Source: Ottelia alismoides (Eukaryota; Streptophyta; Magnoliopsida; Alismatales; Hydrocharitaceae). Taken from it: a DNA stretch of 64,000 bases. Both the position numbers and the translations under genes were made by a program. Location: positions 1 through 64,000 of the forward strand of contig JAZKJV010010755.1 in the NCBI GenBank assembly GCA_037367405.1. The letters run 5' to 3'. The notes beneath the pieces are model-generated. The model worked only from the letters and a program-made list of their open reading frames with translations. It did no database searches and was not told the origin of the DNA. This document shows positions 1 to 11,096 of this stretch, one piece after another. The first letter of the stretch is position 1. The number at the start of each line of letters is the position of its first letter.

Positions 1-88
1 TGATCACTTGTAGGAGAAAAATACATCACATACTCGAAAAAGGTGACATCAGCACTAACATAATATTTCATGCGCATCTTTCTGGTTG
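1..88 (-). mobile_element. Ty1/copia pol fragment
   Basis: Read on the minus strand this encodes the stretch after the copia integrase core (YYVSADVTFF, then a frameshift in a T run, then EYVMYFSP). The same segment is seen in the plus-strand copias near 30350 and 60450. It is cut by the window edge and no LTR is visible. A dead fragment. Confidence 0.6.
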
Positions 89-129
89 TATCTATAACAC
101 TATGTGTCCACCTATATCAGGAGCCTTAG

Positions 130-340
130 GGTTCTTCATCTTATTATGTATAATCTGTGGTTGAAGAAATCGGTAGTCAGTACTTGATCGATGGGGTTGT
201 TGACTAAGGATTAATCAACAGTTAGGCGATTAATCGGATTTAGTCAGCCTTTAGTCGGTTTTACTTTTTTTAGTTATTTTAAATATATAAATCAATTTTA
301 TGCTTATATTCTTATATATATGCGTAGATTCAAATATTTT
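130..340. mobile_element. TAGTCG-family DNA element fragment, split by the LINE
   Basis: The stretch with ggttgttgactaaggattaatc and the following A/T-rich run matches, in reverse complement, 24480-24590, and is related to 21590-21780. All three copies carry repeated gactaatc / tagtcgac words followed by AT-rich sequence with atataaatcaattt. The LINE at 358-5833 interrupts this copy, whose interior probably resumes at 5851. A non-autonomous DNA element, hAT-like by its words, is inferred; ends are not defined. Confidence 0.45.
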
Positions 341-357
341 CAATACTATAATACATT
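341..357. repeat. LINE target-site duplication, left copy
   Basis: The 17 bases caatactataatacatt recur exactly at 5834-5850. The two copies bracket the LINE, as expected for target-primed reverse transcription. Confidence 0.9.
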
Positions 358-581
358 TTTTTTGAAAACTGCAAGGTAGGGGGAAGCACTCGGTGGTGCC
401 CGCCCCATCAAAATATATTTAAAACAGCAAAAAAGTTACACCGCACGGTTATAACACCCCAAGAACACAAAAAAACAGAAGCGGATCAATACAACAACCA
501 CTCCTCTACCAGCCTCCTTGTAAAGCACTCTACATTTTCTTTGTAGAATCTCTGGCCCGAGAAAACCAAATCATTTTTGCC

Positions 582-674
582 ACGCCCTATTCTCATGCAC
601 CACAGAATAGCCCACAGAATAGCCATTGGGTAGAGTCGTTCCCTTCTAGATCTCGCCCTATTCTCATGCACCAC
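582..674 (-). repeat. Short direct duplication within LINE ORF2 3' end
   Basis: The words cgccctattctcatgcacca and cacagaatagcc occur twice about 69 bp apart, or side by side, in 582-674. This is a local duplication near the end of ORF2. Confidence 0.6.
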
Positions 675-3600
675 ATTCCAGAAAGCATGGAACTCATCGG
701 ACCGGCACCACAGTATCCCAGCCTCCTGCCATATCTGCGATATCACATGGCATGTAAAAAAGAGGTGATCCACCGATTCGATAGCATTGTCACAAATTAA
801 GCATTTGTCCGAAGTGATGCCCAGGAGTTTCACGCACCGATCACGCGTCATCAGCCTCTTGCGCCTAAGGAGCCACAGGAAAATCCCCACACGCTCTGGA
901 AGATTGAGGGCCCAAATATTAGCACAGTCCCTGTTCAGGACCTCCGAGGTCGCCGACGGCGGTCTGGAGATGGCCCCGTAAGCACCCTTAACCGAGAAGC
1001 TCCCCTCCTTCCAAAGCCAGTGATCTCTACCCCCAACAGGGGCACCCACACTCCCCACAGCGTCCAACAACGCCAAGAACTCCTCAAAGCGCCGATCCGA
1101 GAAATTAGCAGAGAAAGAAGGCCACCAAGATCCATCAACCCAGCAATCCTCCACCGAACAGAGCTTATCATCCGCCAGCGCAAATAACAGCGGAAAACGA
1201 GAACAAAGTGCTCCCGCCCCCGACCAGTCGTCGCTCCAAAAAGCAAAAGAGTCCCCCCTACCAAGCACCGGCCTGAAGAGGTTAAGATTCCTGACAAACG
1301 TCTGCACCACGCCCCTCCAGAAAGGCGTCATACCCGCAAAGTTGAGCAATTGCAACTGGGGCGCGCCCCTCACCCCGTAGATGCTCCGGAGCACCAAGCA
1401 AACAAGCTCATCACCTGGCCCCCATACCTTACTAGCCCATTTAAGCAACAACGCCTCATTCATCTGCTCAAGAGATCTTAACCCCAAACCCCCCAAACCT
1501 TTCTCCGAACGACATCCTCCCAACCAACAAGATGGAACCACTCGCGCCCACTAGAGGCATTGCCCCACAAGAAAGAGCACGTCTTCCTCTCGAGCCTCGC
1601 TTGGATCCCCTTTGGAAGCTTGCATCAAGAAAGAAAATAAATTGGAATGGACGACAACACCGCCTTGGCCAAAACCAGCCTACCACCCCTCGAAAGAATA
1701 GAAGCCTTCCAACCCGCCAACCTCAATTCCACCTTCTCCACAACCCTCAACCAATCACAGAGCCTCGCCCTCCCCAGACCCAACGGTATGCCGAGATAGT
1801 CCAAAGGGAGGGAGGCGCGCAAAGAAGCCAAACAAACTGCCAAACCATCAGCAACACATTCCGCCTGCCCGAAAGGGATAAAACAAGACGTACAGTCATT
1901 TTTCTTTAACCCATATAGCTCCGAAAAAATCTCCAAAGCCGTGGCCATGGCACTGGCCTCCTCGACCCCTCCCTCAATAAGGAAGAGAGTGTCGTCCACG
2001 TATTGTAATATCAGCACCCGCACCTCGCCCCTCGAGAAACCTCTAGAGAGACCATGACCGCGCACGCCCGCCGCCATGTCCCCCAGAACATCAACCGCAA
2101 TGATGAAAAGCAGAGGAGCGAGGGGGCACCCTTGCCACACCCCTTACGGGGTTGAATCCAACCCCCTTCCGATCTACCATTGATCAGCACCGAGAAGGAC
2201 GCCGTGGTCATACAACGTCTCATCCAAGAAATCCACCGCTCCGGGAAACATAATCTCCTCAAGACGGACCACAGAAATTTCCAATCAAGGCTATCGTAAG
2301 CCTTGGCAAAATTCACTTTCTAGAGAATACTACTGGTGTCCCTCCTCCGCCAATCGACAATGATCTCTGACGCAATCGTCGTGCAATCAGAGATCTGACG
2401 GCACGGAACGAACGCGGACTGCGCAGGGGGAAATTAATCCCCTGAGGACGCCAACCAATCTCCTCGCTAAAACCTTGGCCGTGATCTGATAGAGGGCGTT
2501 AGATACAACGATGGGGCGATAATCGTCGATGGAAGTCGGCGCCGAACATTTGTGAAGCAGAACAATAAGTGCCCGGTTGATACAGTCAAAGCCCCTATTC
2601 CTATTGCAGAATTCCAGAACCACATCGAGCACCTCCTGGCCAATAAGGTCCCAAAAATCCTTGTAGAAGGAAACCGAGAAATCATCGGGGTCAGGCGCAG
2701 CGTCACTGTTAAGGTCCCAAACGGCGTCCTTAACCTCCTCCAAAGTGACGTCACGAATAAGTGAATCGCAGGCAGGCGCCTCCACCACCCTACAATCACG
2801 ACCTAGCCATTTCCACCACCGTGAGATGACCACAGCGGAGACGACCCTGAAGTGATTAACAATAGTCGAGCCCATGTTTTTATTCCCTTCCACCGTAACC
2901 CCATCAACAGTAATCGACTGCAAAGCATTGGACCTGCGCCTTCCACTAGCAATACAGTGGAAATACGCAGTATTCGCGTCCCCCTCCTTCAACCAGGTGC
3001 TCCTCGACCGCTGCCTCCACTCGGCGACACGCTTCTTGTCTTCCAAAGTAACCGCCCTCTGAGCCCTCAACCGCGAGTCTAACTCAGCCGGCACGAGAGG
3101 CCTGTCATCCTCAATCGCATCCAGGTCTCTAATCACCTCCTCAGCGGCCCTTCTAGCCACGCATCTAGCGGCCCTCGTATCCCTCTTGAACGATGCAAGC
3201 CCGTTCCTCAAAGATTCGAGCTTTTAAACAAATTTACACGTGGCAGATCCTGAAGGCTTCGACTCAGCCCAGTGCGAAGTAACAAGCTCCCTGAAGCCAT
3301 CCTCAAGCATCCAGCACTTCTCGTCTCTAAAAAGCCCCCTACGCTCCGGGGTAACCCCAGAGCACCATATCAACGGGGAATGGTCGGACCATGATCTAGG
3401 TTTGGCCCCCACCGAAGCCAAAGAGAAACACTCCAACAACTCATTTGAAGCGAAGAAACGATCCAGCCGCGAACGCGTTTTAGAATTTCTCCAAGTATAC
3501 GCGACGTCCTCAGCGTCCAACACCTCAAGGCCAAGCGAATCAATGGCCTCAGCGAAATCCACGGAGCCCGAGCCCTGGCCCCCTCTCCCTCCGGGCCTGT

Positions 3601-4045
3601 CAGACGATAACAAAGTTACGTTGAAATCTCCTCCCACCACCCACGCCCCCCCCCACCGCCCTCCCGGCCTCCAACAGATCCTCCCACAAGTCCCCCCTCC
3701 TCCCACTATCACAAGGCCCATAGACACAGGATACCACTAAAAGCTCAAAAGAGGCGGTACCTTTCAGGAATACCATTAGCACATGCCTACCCCGAATCTC
3801 CGAGGTACACGACCATAATGCCGAGCGCCACGCAACCAGCAGCCCTCCCGAAGCCCCCGAGGCGTCAATAGTCCTGAACTGGTCAATACCACCAGCCCCA
3901 CAAGACGCCCAAACCCTTTCCGACAAAGATTGCAACTTCGTTTCCTGCAGCATGATGATATCACAACCCCATTCAGTTACTCTAGATCCCATCACTTTCC
4001 GTTTATCCAGATCCCCAAGTCCACGAATATTCCTGGAAAGGATCT

Positions 4046-4049
4046 TCAT
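4046..4049 (-). promoter_or_regulatory. ATGA stop/start overlap between LINE ORF1 and ORF2
   Basis: On the minus strand ATGA contains the ORF1 stop TGA (4048-4046) and the ORF2 start ATG (4049-4047). The ORF2 protein begins exactly at the conserved endonuclease start MKILSRNIRG, so the overlap appears to be the native junction. It suggests ORF2 translation by termination-reinitiation. Confidence 0.7.
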
Positions 4050-5833
4050 TTAGGAACAACGTTTGGCCCCTGCACCTGAGCGACTCCGGCAGCCGCCGCT
4101 ACAACAAGCATGAAAGGGGGGTGCGGGCTAGATTGCGATCTTGAAACCCTTGTTCTGTTCCTCCTTCTATATCTCTTCCCACTTCTTCTGTCACTGCATT
4201 CCGCCTCCCGCTCCACGCCCCGAGCAGGACGATTCTCGTCCTCCCGCTCCCTGCCCGCCATCTGACTGGAAGCTGCCATGTCGGGTGACTGCAACGGCTG
4301 GGTTCCGTCTTCATCGAGAATAACCACCGGAGCAGCAACACGCAACCGTTGTGGTGCACCCTCAAGAATAACTCTAAAGCTCCAAGGGGGGAACACTTGC
4401 GATTGAGTGGCCGAACAAGTAGGGATGGAGAGGACACTCTTTGTGCCCGACCGCTCGAAGTCGACACTCGGATCCGAGAAAAGCCATGAAGTAGACCGAC
4501 CGCCCAAGTGGTGACCCGGATCCGAAGCATGACCCGAGTAGCAGAACGCAGCATGCGAAAAGGCCACCAACGGAGATGGATCAACATACCCTTTGTCCAC
4601 ATCACCCTGCAGATGGAATGTTTTTGACGGAAGCCAAACCGGTTCAGAGCAGTTCTCGAAGCGTCGTGCACCAACAAACCTGTGGGACCTTCGTTCGAAA
4701 GGGTGCCTCGGGAAGCCAACCGCTAGCGCCGAGCCCAACGTGTCCCTTGGTCTTTCGTCTACCGCCGCCCCCGACGCCACCGCCGGCCACGAAACCACCG
4801 GAGGGGCGGAGGATCATCTATGGAAAGCTCGATCGCAAAGGAAAACCTCCCCACGATCAACTCCGCGAACTCGCTGCGCCCACCAATCTTGTCAAGGAAA
4901 GATTTAGTGCACTCGAACATGATCTTGGTCTCCTCCACCGCGGAGCCTGGCCGAAGTCCATCATCAAGGACTTCCCGAACACAACCCCAACGCCTCAGCG
5001 CCCCTCGCAAACACCCAACCGACCGAGAAAGGAAGGGTACTCCCCTGACCGTAGCCATGCAACCTCCAACTCCTTGCGACACTCATCACCGAAGCGCAAC
5101 CTTCTCCACACCACGTTCCCGACGTCACCATTAAGAATCAGTCTTCCCACCTGAGCTTCCGATAGGCCTCGGACACAGCAACGCCTACTATCAAGTAAGA
5201 CCACGTCTCCCGCGAACTGAGCATCGAGGAACCCACGTAAATGCGACGAGACACCTTCCACGTCGATAACTTCTCTAACCGCGATGCCGATAACCACATG
5301 CATCTTTGAAGCATGCACGTTTGGAACATGCATGTTACGAACTCCTCCGAACGCAGACCTTCCTCCTCCTGCCCCAACGTTAGCAGGACCACTACCCTCC
5401 GCGCTTAGCTCCTCGCCTGCCGATGATGATCTCCCTACCACTTCCGCATAGGTAGATCCCCCTTGATGCATCGCTGCATACCCTCCTCCCGTGCATCGAC
5501 TTCTGAAGGCCGCCTGCCTTCTGATTGGATTCACAGCGACCGACGAGGACACCATGCAAGAGGCTTGCCGATGGCCAATCTTCCCGCATGAGAAGCACCT
5601 CGGCGGTAATCGACACACCGTAGCAACATGGCCGCCTTCCCCTCAGCTGAAACACCGACGACCCGGCTTCTTGTGAGAGACGACCGTCCAATCTCCACCG
5701 GCTCCGACGCTGCCCTCCCCTTTCGCCTTTGCTCTCCAAACTGACGTGACTTTGCTCTTCCCTCGACCCTCGGAAGCTCCACCCGCACTCGCACTCTCTC
5801 TCGCTCTCTCCATCTCGAGCTATCCACTTGTTG
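4046..5833 (-). pseudogene. LINE ORF1, nucleic-acid-binding protein with CCHC zinc knuckles (broken)
   Basis: ORF1 proteins of plant L1 elements bind the element RNA in a ribonucleoprotein particle. Here two CCHC knuckles lie in tandem at about 5556-5654. The second is intact (CFSCGKIGHRQASC). In the first, the second cysteine codon has become TGA (5643-5645), giving CFS-stop-GEGGHVATVC. The N-terminal part is rich in Arg/Glu/Ser. A frameshift lies between the segment ending near 4995 and the one ending at 4046. The C-terminal part is basic (GKRYRRRNRTRVSR). The stop codon overlaps the ORF2 start. Confidence 0.8.
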
Positions 5834-5850
5834 CAATACTATAATACATT
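5834..5850. repeat. LINE target-site duplication, right copy
   Basis: An exact copy of caatactataatacatt at 341-357, immediately upstream of the 5' end of the minus-strand LINE. Confidence 0.9.
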
Positions 5851-6863
5851 CATAAATAGCAAGAATACTACACCTATTTAAAAATTTAAGTCATAAAAAT
5901 GAATTGCATAAATATATTGACCATTAGCTTTAGTAGTGAACGAAAAACATACAAAAATAAATCAATCCCTTGTGAATGTTTATAGTAAGAAATAACATTA
6001 GCAATAATATAAAATCGAATAGTATAAACTATTGATATGCCTTGAATCTTAAGTTCTTAACCATATGATGTCCCTCCTAGGCCACCATATGATGTCCATC
6101 CGGTTAGCGAGCAGGGTGGGTGGGGTAAGGGATTACTTTGCTTGTCGGCATCCTAACTCGATCCTCCTTTACCCGAGCTTCGGATCGACCATGATTGAGT
6201 TACCTTGACGTATTGAGACATGTGCTTAACAATCATTATCTAATATTAGTATTATTATTAGTGATTGACGTCAATTTGGTTAACTCATGTTAGCAAATAG
6301 TCCTAAAACTTTATTCAATGTTTTTAAATCTGAATCGAAAACCTGATAAAAAATATTAGATCGGGTTGGACCATGGATTTAAATGATTCAACTAGATCAT
6401 GACATAATCAATTTTAATATTGGAGTAAACCGAACTGATGATGATAAAGTGGTTGAATTGGCCGATCAAATCGCAATAAATAAAAATATGTAAATACACA
6501 TCTAAATATCATCGAAATAGTTGATATAACTAATAAAAAGTGACATAAATATATTTACAAAGATTAATAAATAGATGGCAAAATTATAAATTTGTAAGTG
6601 TATATATTAGCATGCAAATCATATTTTTTAAAATATTATATATTTGTATGTATAAATATTTTCAACTATATATGTTGTAAATCCATACGTATACATATAC
6701 AACTATTTATAGATGCCTAATATATGCAATTTCTATGCACATATATGATATACATACTGTTACATATAGCCATTAAAAATGCACACACGATGTAAGTAAT
6801 TTACAATACGATGCAAAATTTTAACATATTTAACATCAAATATTATACATATAAATTATTAAG
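5851..6863. other. AT-rich non-coding DNA
   Basis: No coding frame is recognised. The first part probably continues the TAGTCG-family element split by the LINE. The 13-mer ccatatgatgtcc occurs twice (6061 and 6083) around a GC-richer island. 6310-6480 holds a diverged repeat with words such as gatcgggttggaccatgg, loosely like the repeat at 13863-14060. The rest is simple A/T-rich sequence. Confidence 0.5.
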
Positions 6864-6939
6864 TTAAGGGATTTTTACATCACGAACCCTAAAATATGGG
6901 AAATTATCTTCTAGACCCTGTAAACATTTAACATTGTAA

Positions 6940-8550
6940 TATCACACACTAACTATATAAACATTCCATCTCTTACATCACAACTCTTGTCTTAATAAAC
7001 ATCCATTTATTTGTCCAAGGTGAACAGAATCCGTAAAAAATATGACATTTTTACACTTCTTATTTATATATTTCACAACCCATATCCTTTTCATTCCTCC
7101 TCTTCCTACGAGACACTTGGAGGTTCTTCGGTTGTGGCGCTTCACTCGTTGACACATGACCAAGCTCCGATGATGGGGATGCTTTGTTGCATAAAAAAAG
7201 CTAATAGGAGATTAGTTGTTCCCTGGGTCATCCATTCATGATGGTTTGTATGTGGCTGATGATTCTCCACTTGCCACGAGGTACTTCGACTTGACGATGA
7301 TGGGCTAATGGCCTGGGCGACTTTGGTTGGACTACTCATTTTGATTCGAGTAAAATCAATATAGGCGAACGGGCAAGATCGATGTTGCTGTAGTAGATGT
7401 TGCCCCCACAGAGATCTTCACTTGTTGAAAGACTCGTGTCCTGGTCGATCTTAAGAGCTCGGCTTGGAGGTAATTCAATGGGAGAATGGTGGACTTTTGT
7501 TCTCCGGATTACGTAGAAGGAGTTATGTTCTTTGGCCATTCTACATTGAAGGTAAGAGGTATAAAGGAGCAGAACTAGAAGATGGAGATGGAAATGGATT
7601 ATTGGAGGTGGTCTGAGGTTTAAATCGAGTGAAGAAAGAGAAGAGAGGCAGCAACAGAGAAAATGCCAAGAAGGAAATAAACGAAGAAAATGGAGGAAGA
7701 CGAAGAAAATATTACTTGAGAAATATTGTCTGTCGGGAAATGGATTCATCAGAGCTCCTTGGTATTTCCTCCAACGGAATGGTAGGACTTCCATGTAGCT
7801 CAACATAAACTTCAAGGTTCTGTTGCGAAGATTTTGATAAAGCTTCAAATCTCGCTAAGGATTAAGGGCATGGTCTTCGCTTTCTAGACGACTCACCCAC
7901 ATCTGTCACTGTTGAGGGTCTTCGAAGCTCAGGTCTCTCAACTCACGTATGATGGATATGTGTGAATGATGGGACACAAAGGGTTTTGTTCGGGTTGACG
8001 AGCTCCGACGTGGGTTTGTCGAGGATTACCCTCCCGTAGTCTTGGACAACCTCCAGAGTAACAGAGTTATAGAGAGGTGGTGATGCTCCCCATTGGAGAG
8101 ACCTGTTGTGCTTGATCTTGTCATCGACATGGGTGTTGATGATTGAGTCAAGGCCGCGTTTGACAGTTGACATGGTTTTACACAACAACCTGATTCCATC
8201 ACATCCTCGTCCATTCCAAGTCAGGACTCACCACGATATGGTTAAATGTGATTCAAAACCGACTTGGAATGGAATCGAGGAATGCTAAATTTGGGAAATA
8301 GATGAAATTGGGAGTGGATTCGGGGCAAACTAACGGAAACGTTGCATGCGATAATAATAACATGGGAAACATGTTGAACCCAAGTAAATAGATGAAAAAG
8401 AAGAAAAATCGACGGATGGAGTAAAAGATGATAGGAAGAGTGAAGAATAGGAAGTTTCGGAGACCTTTGAAACCTCCACAGTCGCCGCCATCTTTTAAGA
8501 AGAAAAGGCTACAAGGAACCTTGAAATAAATGGGGGTGGGTGGTGGATGT
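6940..8550. other. Unassigned interior of the outer TIR element
   Basis: Mid-GC sequence with short frames on both strands (for example 7336-7848 minus and 7943-8214 minus) that resemble no known family and lack shared motifs. It may be captured or decayed host sequence, or simply element filler. Confidence 0.4.
8204..8281. repeat. Small imperfect inverted repeat
   Basis: tcctcgtccattccaagtc (8204-8222) is mirrored by gacttggaatggaatcgagga (8261-8281), giving a hairpin of about 19 bp with a 38-bp loop. A relic MITE or a chance fold. Confidence 0.4.
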
Positions 8551-9473
8551 TTAAGGGTGCTAATCGAATCGAATACATTCAAATCCACCTATATTTAGAT
8601 TCAATTCATTCTAAAATTTTGAATTCGAACTCAAATCACATTTTAAATGAATTTGCTAATTTTAATTCAAATTTGATTACTTATAAGTTTTGAATATTCA
8701 AAGTTGATTCATTTAGTTTTGAATTTGAACTGTTAATTAATGACTTAAAGAATATAAAATAGTTTCATCTAATGAAAGTGCTATTTTACGAAAAATTTAA
8801 CTAAGATAAGTAAAAAATCTTAAGACAAGGGGAATTCAATAGAAATATGAAATGCATTAAATTACCTACTTTTGTAGTTTTTGTAAGTCTGATGCAATCT
8901 CAATTTGCTCTTTTTACCTACAATGAATTAAATATATATTTTTTGATTAGGCTTACTAATGTGGATGAATATTAGTTACGAAATATTTAGCACCTGATAA
9001 TTATCGTTTCATGTTGATGAAAATAGAAAAATCTACAAATTTACCATGCTAGTTGAAGCAAAAATGTTAGCAGTAAGTAGTTTATCATGATAAAATCACT
9101 TTATGCATGACATATCAAAAAATTAAGTTGGCAGGATATGGTTAAAAGTCCAAAACCTCACTTTAGATTTGTATTTCAAAAAAAAATGATATGTCAAAAA
9201 CATGGACTTTTAAATGTTGAATAAAAGGGAAACATGCACATTCATCTTACAATAAATGCAAGAAACCAGTCTCTAAAAATTGATGTTAAACAAACATGGA
9301 CTTTTATATTTCTTGATTCATGGCAATGATGTTGATAGAATCGAAAGAGCACACTTACATTTCCATGTCCATGACATAAAGAAATTTGGATTTTTATCAG
9401 TTGTGCTACTTTGAGATATTGCAATTTCAGTTATGCCCCTCCCTTTTTGGGAATATCACTTATGCTATCGACT

Positions 9474-9971
9474 CTGTTCATGAAAGCGGTCCGCGCGGCC
9501 GCATATGCCCAAGCGGCATCCTCAGCGCACCGATTATCTGAAGCCCCGTTTTATACACCATTTGCGCATATATGGCCCACATATGCAGGCTATACAGGCG
9601 CATATGCGCTCCGTGTGCCCTCTTAAAGGTCCAGTTGGGTAATCGAATCTGGATCTTAAGATTCGGATCTTGTATTATTTTGATTCTATATATTAAATCA
9701 GATTATCTAATGCTATCTTTGATGATTTTGATATTTACTTGTACTATTTTGAGCTCAACATGAAAATCATTTTTCTTAGATCTTCTGTTGGACCACATTT
9801 ATTCATAGATCCAATTTAGTTGTAGTATCTTTTTTAGATATTTATTTATTTTTAAATAAAAATAGAAATTCGCGTAGAACCGCATATACCCCACATATGC
9901 CCCCGCATATCGCTTAATCGCTATTCAGTGACCTGTCCGAACGTATACGCATACTGCTTTCCTGAACCTTG
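9474..9971. mobile_element. GCATATGCGG-family TIR element, innermost level of the nest
   Basis: A 498-bp element with a 10-bp direct repeat gctatcgact on both sides (9464-9473 and 9972-9981) and inverted ends gttcatgaaagcggt / gttcaggaaagcagt. CpG-containing words (ccgcgcggccgcatatgc, cgcatatgcccccgcat) alternate with an A/T-rich middle. An inverted relative lies at 40955-41636 in the gypsy element. No coding capacity. Confidence 0.82.
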
Positions 9972-10091
9972 GCTATCGACTTCTGGTCGTTCTATAACTT
10001 GTGTCCCTCGGAATAGTGACCTTCCATTCCCAACCCAAGCGGATGTTAACTTAAGGGACATAAGAGGAATTAAATTTTAAAAAGAGGGTTG

Positions 10092-10470
10092 AAAAGTCAT
10101 CACCTTCCTCTTCCTCCTCCCCCATCTTCCTCTCCCCTTATTTTCCTCCTCCCCAACCTCCTGCTCCTCCCTCCACCGCCTCCTCCCCCCGCCCCCAGTT
10201 CCTCCCCCTTCCCTTGTGTCGCCTCCTCCGCCCCGAGGTCCTCCATTTCCCCTCGCCCCGCCCCCAGCTCCTCCTCCACCTCGAGCTCCTCCCCTCCCCC
10301 TACTCTTGTGCCTCCCCCTCCCGCAAGAGCTCCTCACCCCCATCCCCCCTGACCCCCATGCCTCCCCCTCCCCCTCCCCCTCCCCCTTTGCCCCCAACCT
10401 CCCCCTCCTCTGCCACTCCTCTCCTTCGCCCCCATCCACGCTACTCTGCCTCCTCCTCTCCCTATACTTC
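10092..10470. repeat. C/T-rich low-complexity tract with possible G-quadruplex
   Basis: Almost pure pyrimidine on the plus strand, including (ccccct)n at about 10355-10388, that is four or more G5 runs on the minus strand. Long proline- or glycine-rich frames here are composition artefacts. It lies in the interior of the MULE. Confidence 0.75.
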
Positions 10471-11096
10471 TAGTCCATCCTTTCTGATGGGCACATCTAC
10501 AATGAGTTGCTTGATGCCCATCAGGATGATGTCGTTGTTATCTTCTTCTCTTCGGGGACCGCATGGCCTCTTAAGGCTGCAACAACATCTCACTGCAACT
10601 ACATCACCATGATCGTGAGTTTCTTCACCGACGAGTCCGTTATGCGAGAGCGGACAAGGGTTGCTGCATGGAATGAGGTCATGCTCCTGACGGTTTCGTT
10701 GTTCCACTTACTGGGTTGCATCGTGGTGATGAAGCACGTTGCTTTGGGGGAGATGACGGTGCTGGCGAAGAGGTCGAGCCTTGGGTTGGAGGGGAACGAC
10801 ACAGGAGAAAGGGCTGGAGGAGGAGGTTGTAGGAGGAGGAAGGGTTGGAGGGTGATGAAGAGGGAGGAAGAGTGAAAGGGAGGTGGGGCTTTTCTTCCAA
10901 GTTTTCCCTTCTTAACTACGACATGGTTTGATTAGGCCATGGTTAAGTTTAACTTATTGATGGTCAAAGTAACAGAGGGACATAAGTGATGGAATGGCAA
11001 GAAGTCGGGGGCACAACTGATATTCCTAAAAAGAGAGGGGATAATTGGAATTGCAATATCTCAAAGGGACACAACTGATAAAAATCCAAGAAATTT

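Larger units (their letters stand above)
486..4049 (-). pseudogene. LINE ORF2: endonuclease / reverse transcriptase (broken)
   Basis: The enzyme nicks target DNA and copies the LINE RNA at the nick. Domains on the minus strand: endonuclease 4049-3300 (NIRGLG, QETK, GDFN, SDHSPL catalytic-site motifs); reverse transcriptase 3000-1600 (FAKAYDSLDW, QGCPLAPLLF, LQYVDD at 1991-2002, LPLDYLGIPLG); zinc-binding C-terminus about 920-690 (IWALNLPERVGIFLW ... CLICDNAIESVDHLFF). Lesions seen: a frameshift near 3620 in a G/C run, in-frame stops at about 3225 and 2325, frameshifts near 2420 and 2150, and a break near 1600. The product would be non-functional. Confidence 0.88.
358..5833 (-). mobile_element. 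Full-span L1-type LINE (non-LTR retrotransposon), mutated
   Basis: A 5.48-kb element reading leftward between perfect 17-bp target-site duplications (341-357 and 5834-5850). A T run at the left end is its poly(A) tail. On the minus strand the order is 5' leader, ORF1 with zinc knuckles, ORF2 with apurinic-type endonuclease, reverse transcriptase (YVDD at 1991-2002) and a zinc-binding C-terminus, then a short 3' UTR (358-485). Both frames are interrupted by stops and frameshifts, so it is inactive. It sits inside an older TAGTCG-family element. Confidence 0.92.
9388..11087. mobile_element. Mutator-like element (MULE), third level of the nest
   Basis: A perfect 9-bp target-site duplication aagaaattt (9379-9387 and 11088-11096) flanks terminal inverted repeats starting ggatttttatcagttgtg. 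The left repeat is interrupted at 9473 by another element. When that insert and one duplication copy are skipped, the left repeat continues at 9982 (tctggtcgttctataacttg) in step with the right repeat, giving TIRs of about 150 bp. A 9-bp duplication with long TIRs is the Mutator hallmark. The interior is a C/T-rich tract plus unique sequence with a 122-codon frame (10507-10875) of no known family. No transposase, so non-autonomous or Pack-MULE-like. Confidence 0.88.

Noticed and set aside
7336..7848. 170-codon minus-strand frame
   Set aside because: No recognisable domain; Phe/Leu/Ser-rich composition typical of chance frames. It lies inside a TIR element.
10077..10612. Long proline- or glycine-rich frames on both strands
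   Set aside because: They overlie a C/T-rich low-complexity tract and exist in several frames at once; composition explains them.
10507..10875. 122-codon plus-strand frame inside the MULE
   Set aside because: No family resemblance or conserved motif, and it ends in Gly/Arg-rich low complexity. Mentioned with the MULE but not called as a gene.
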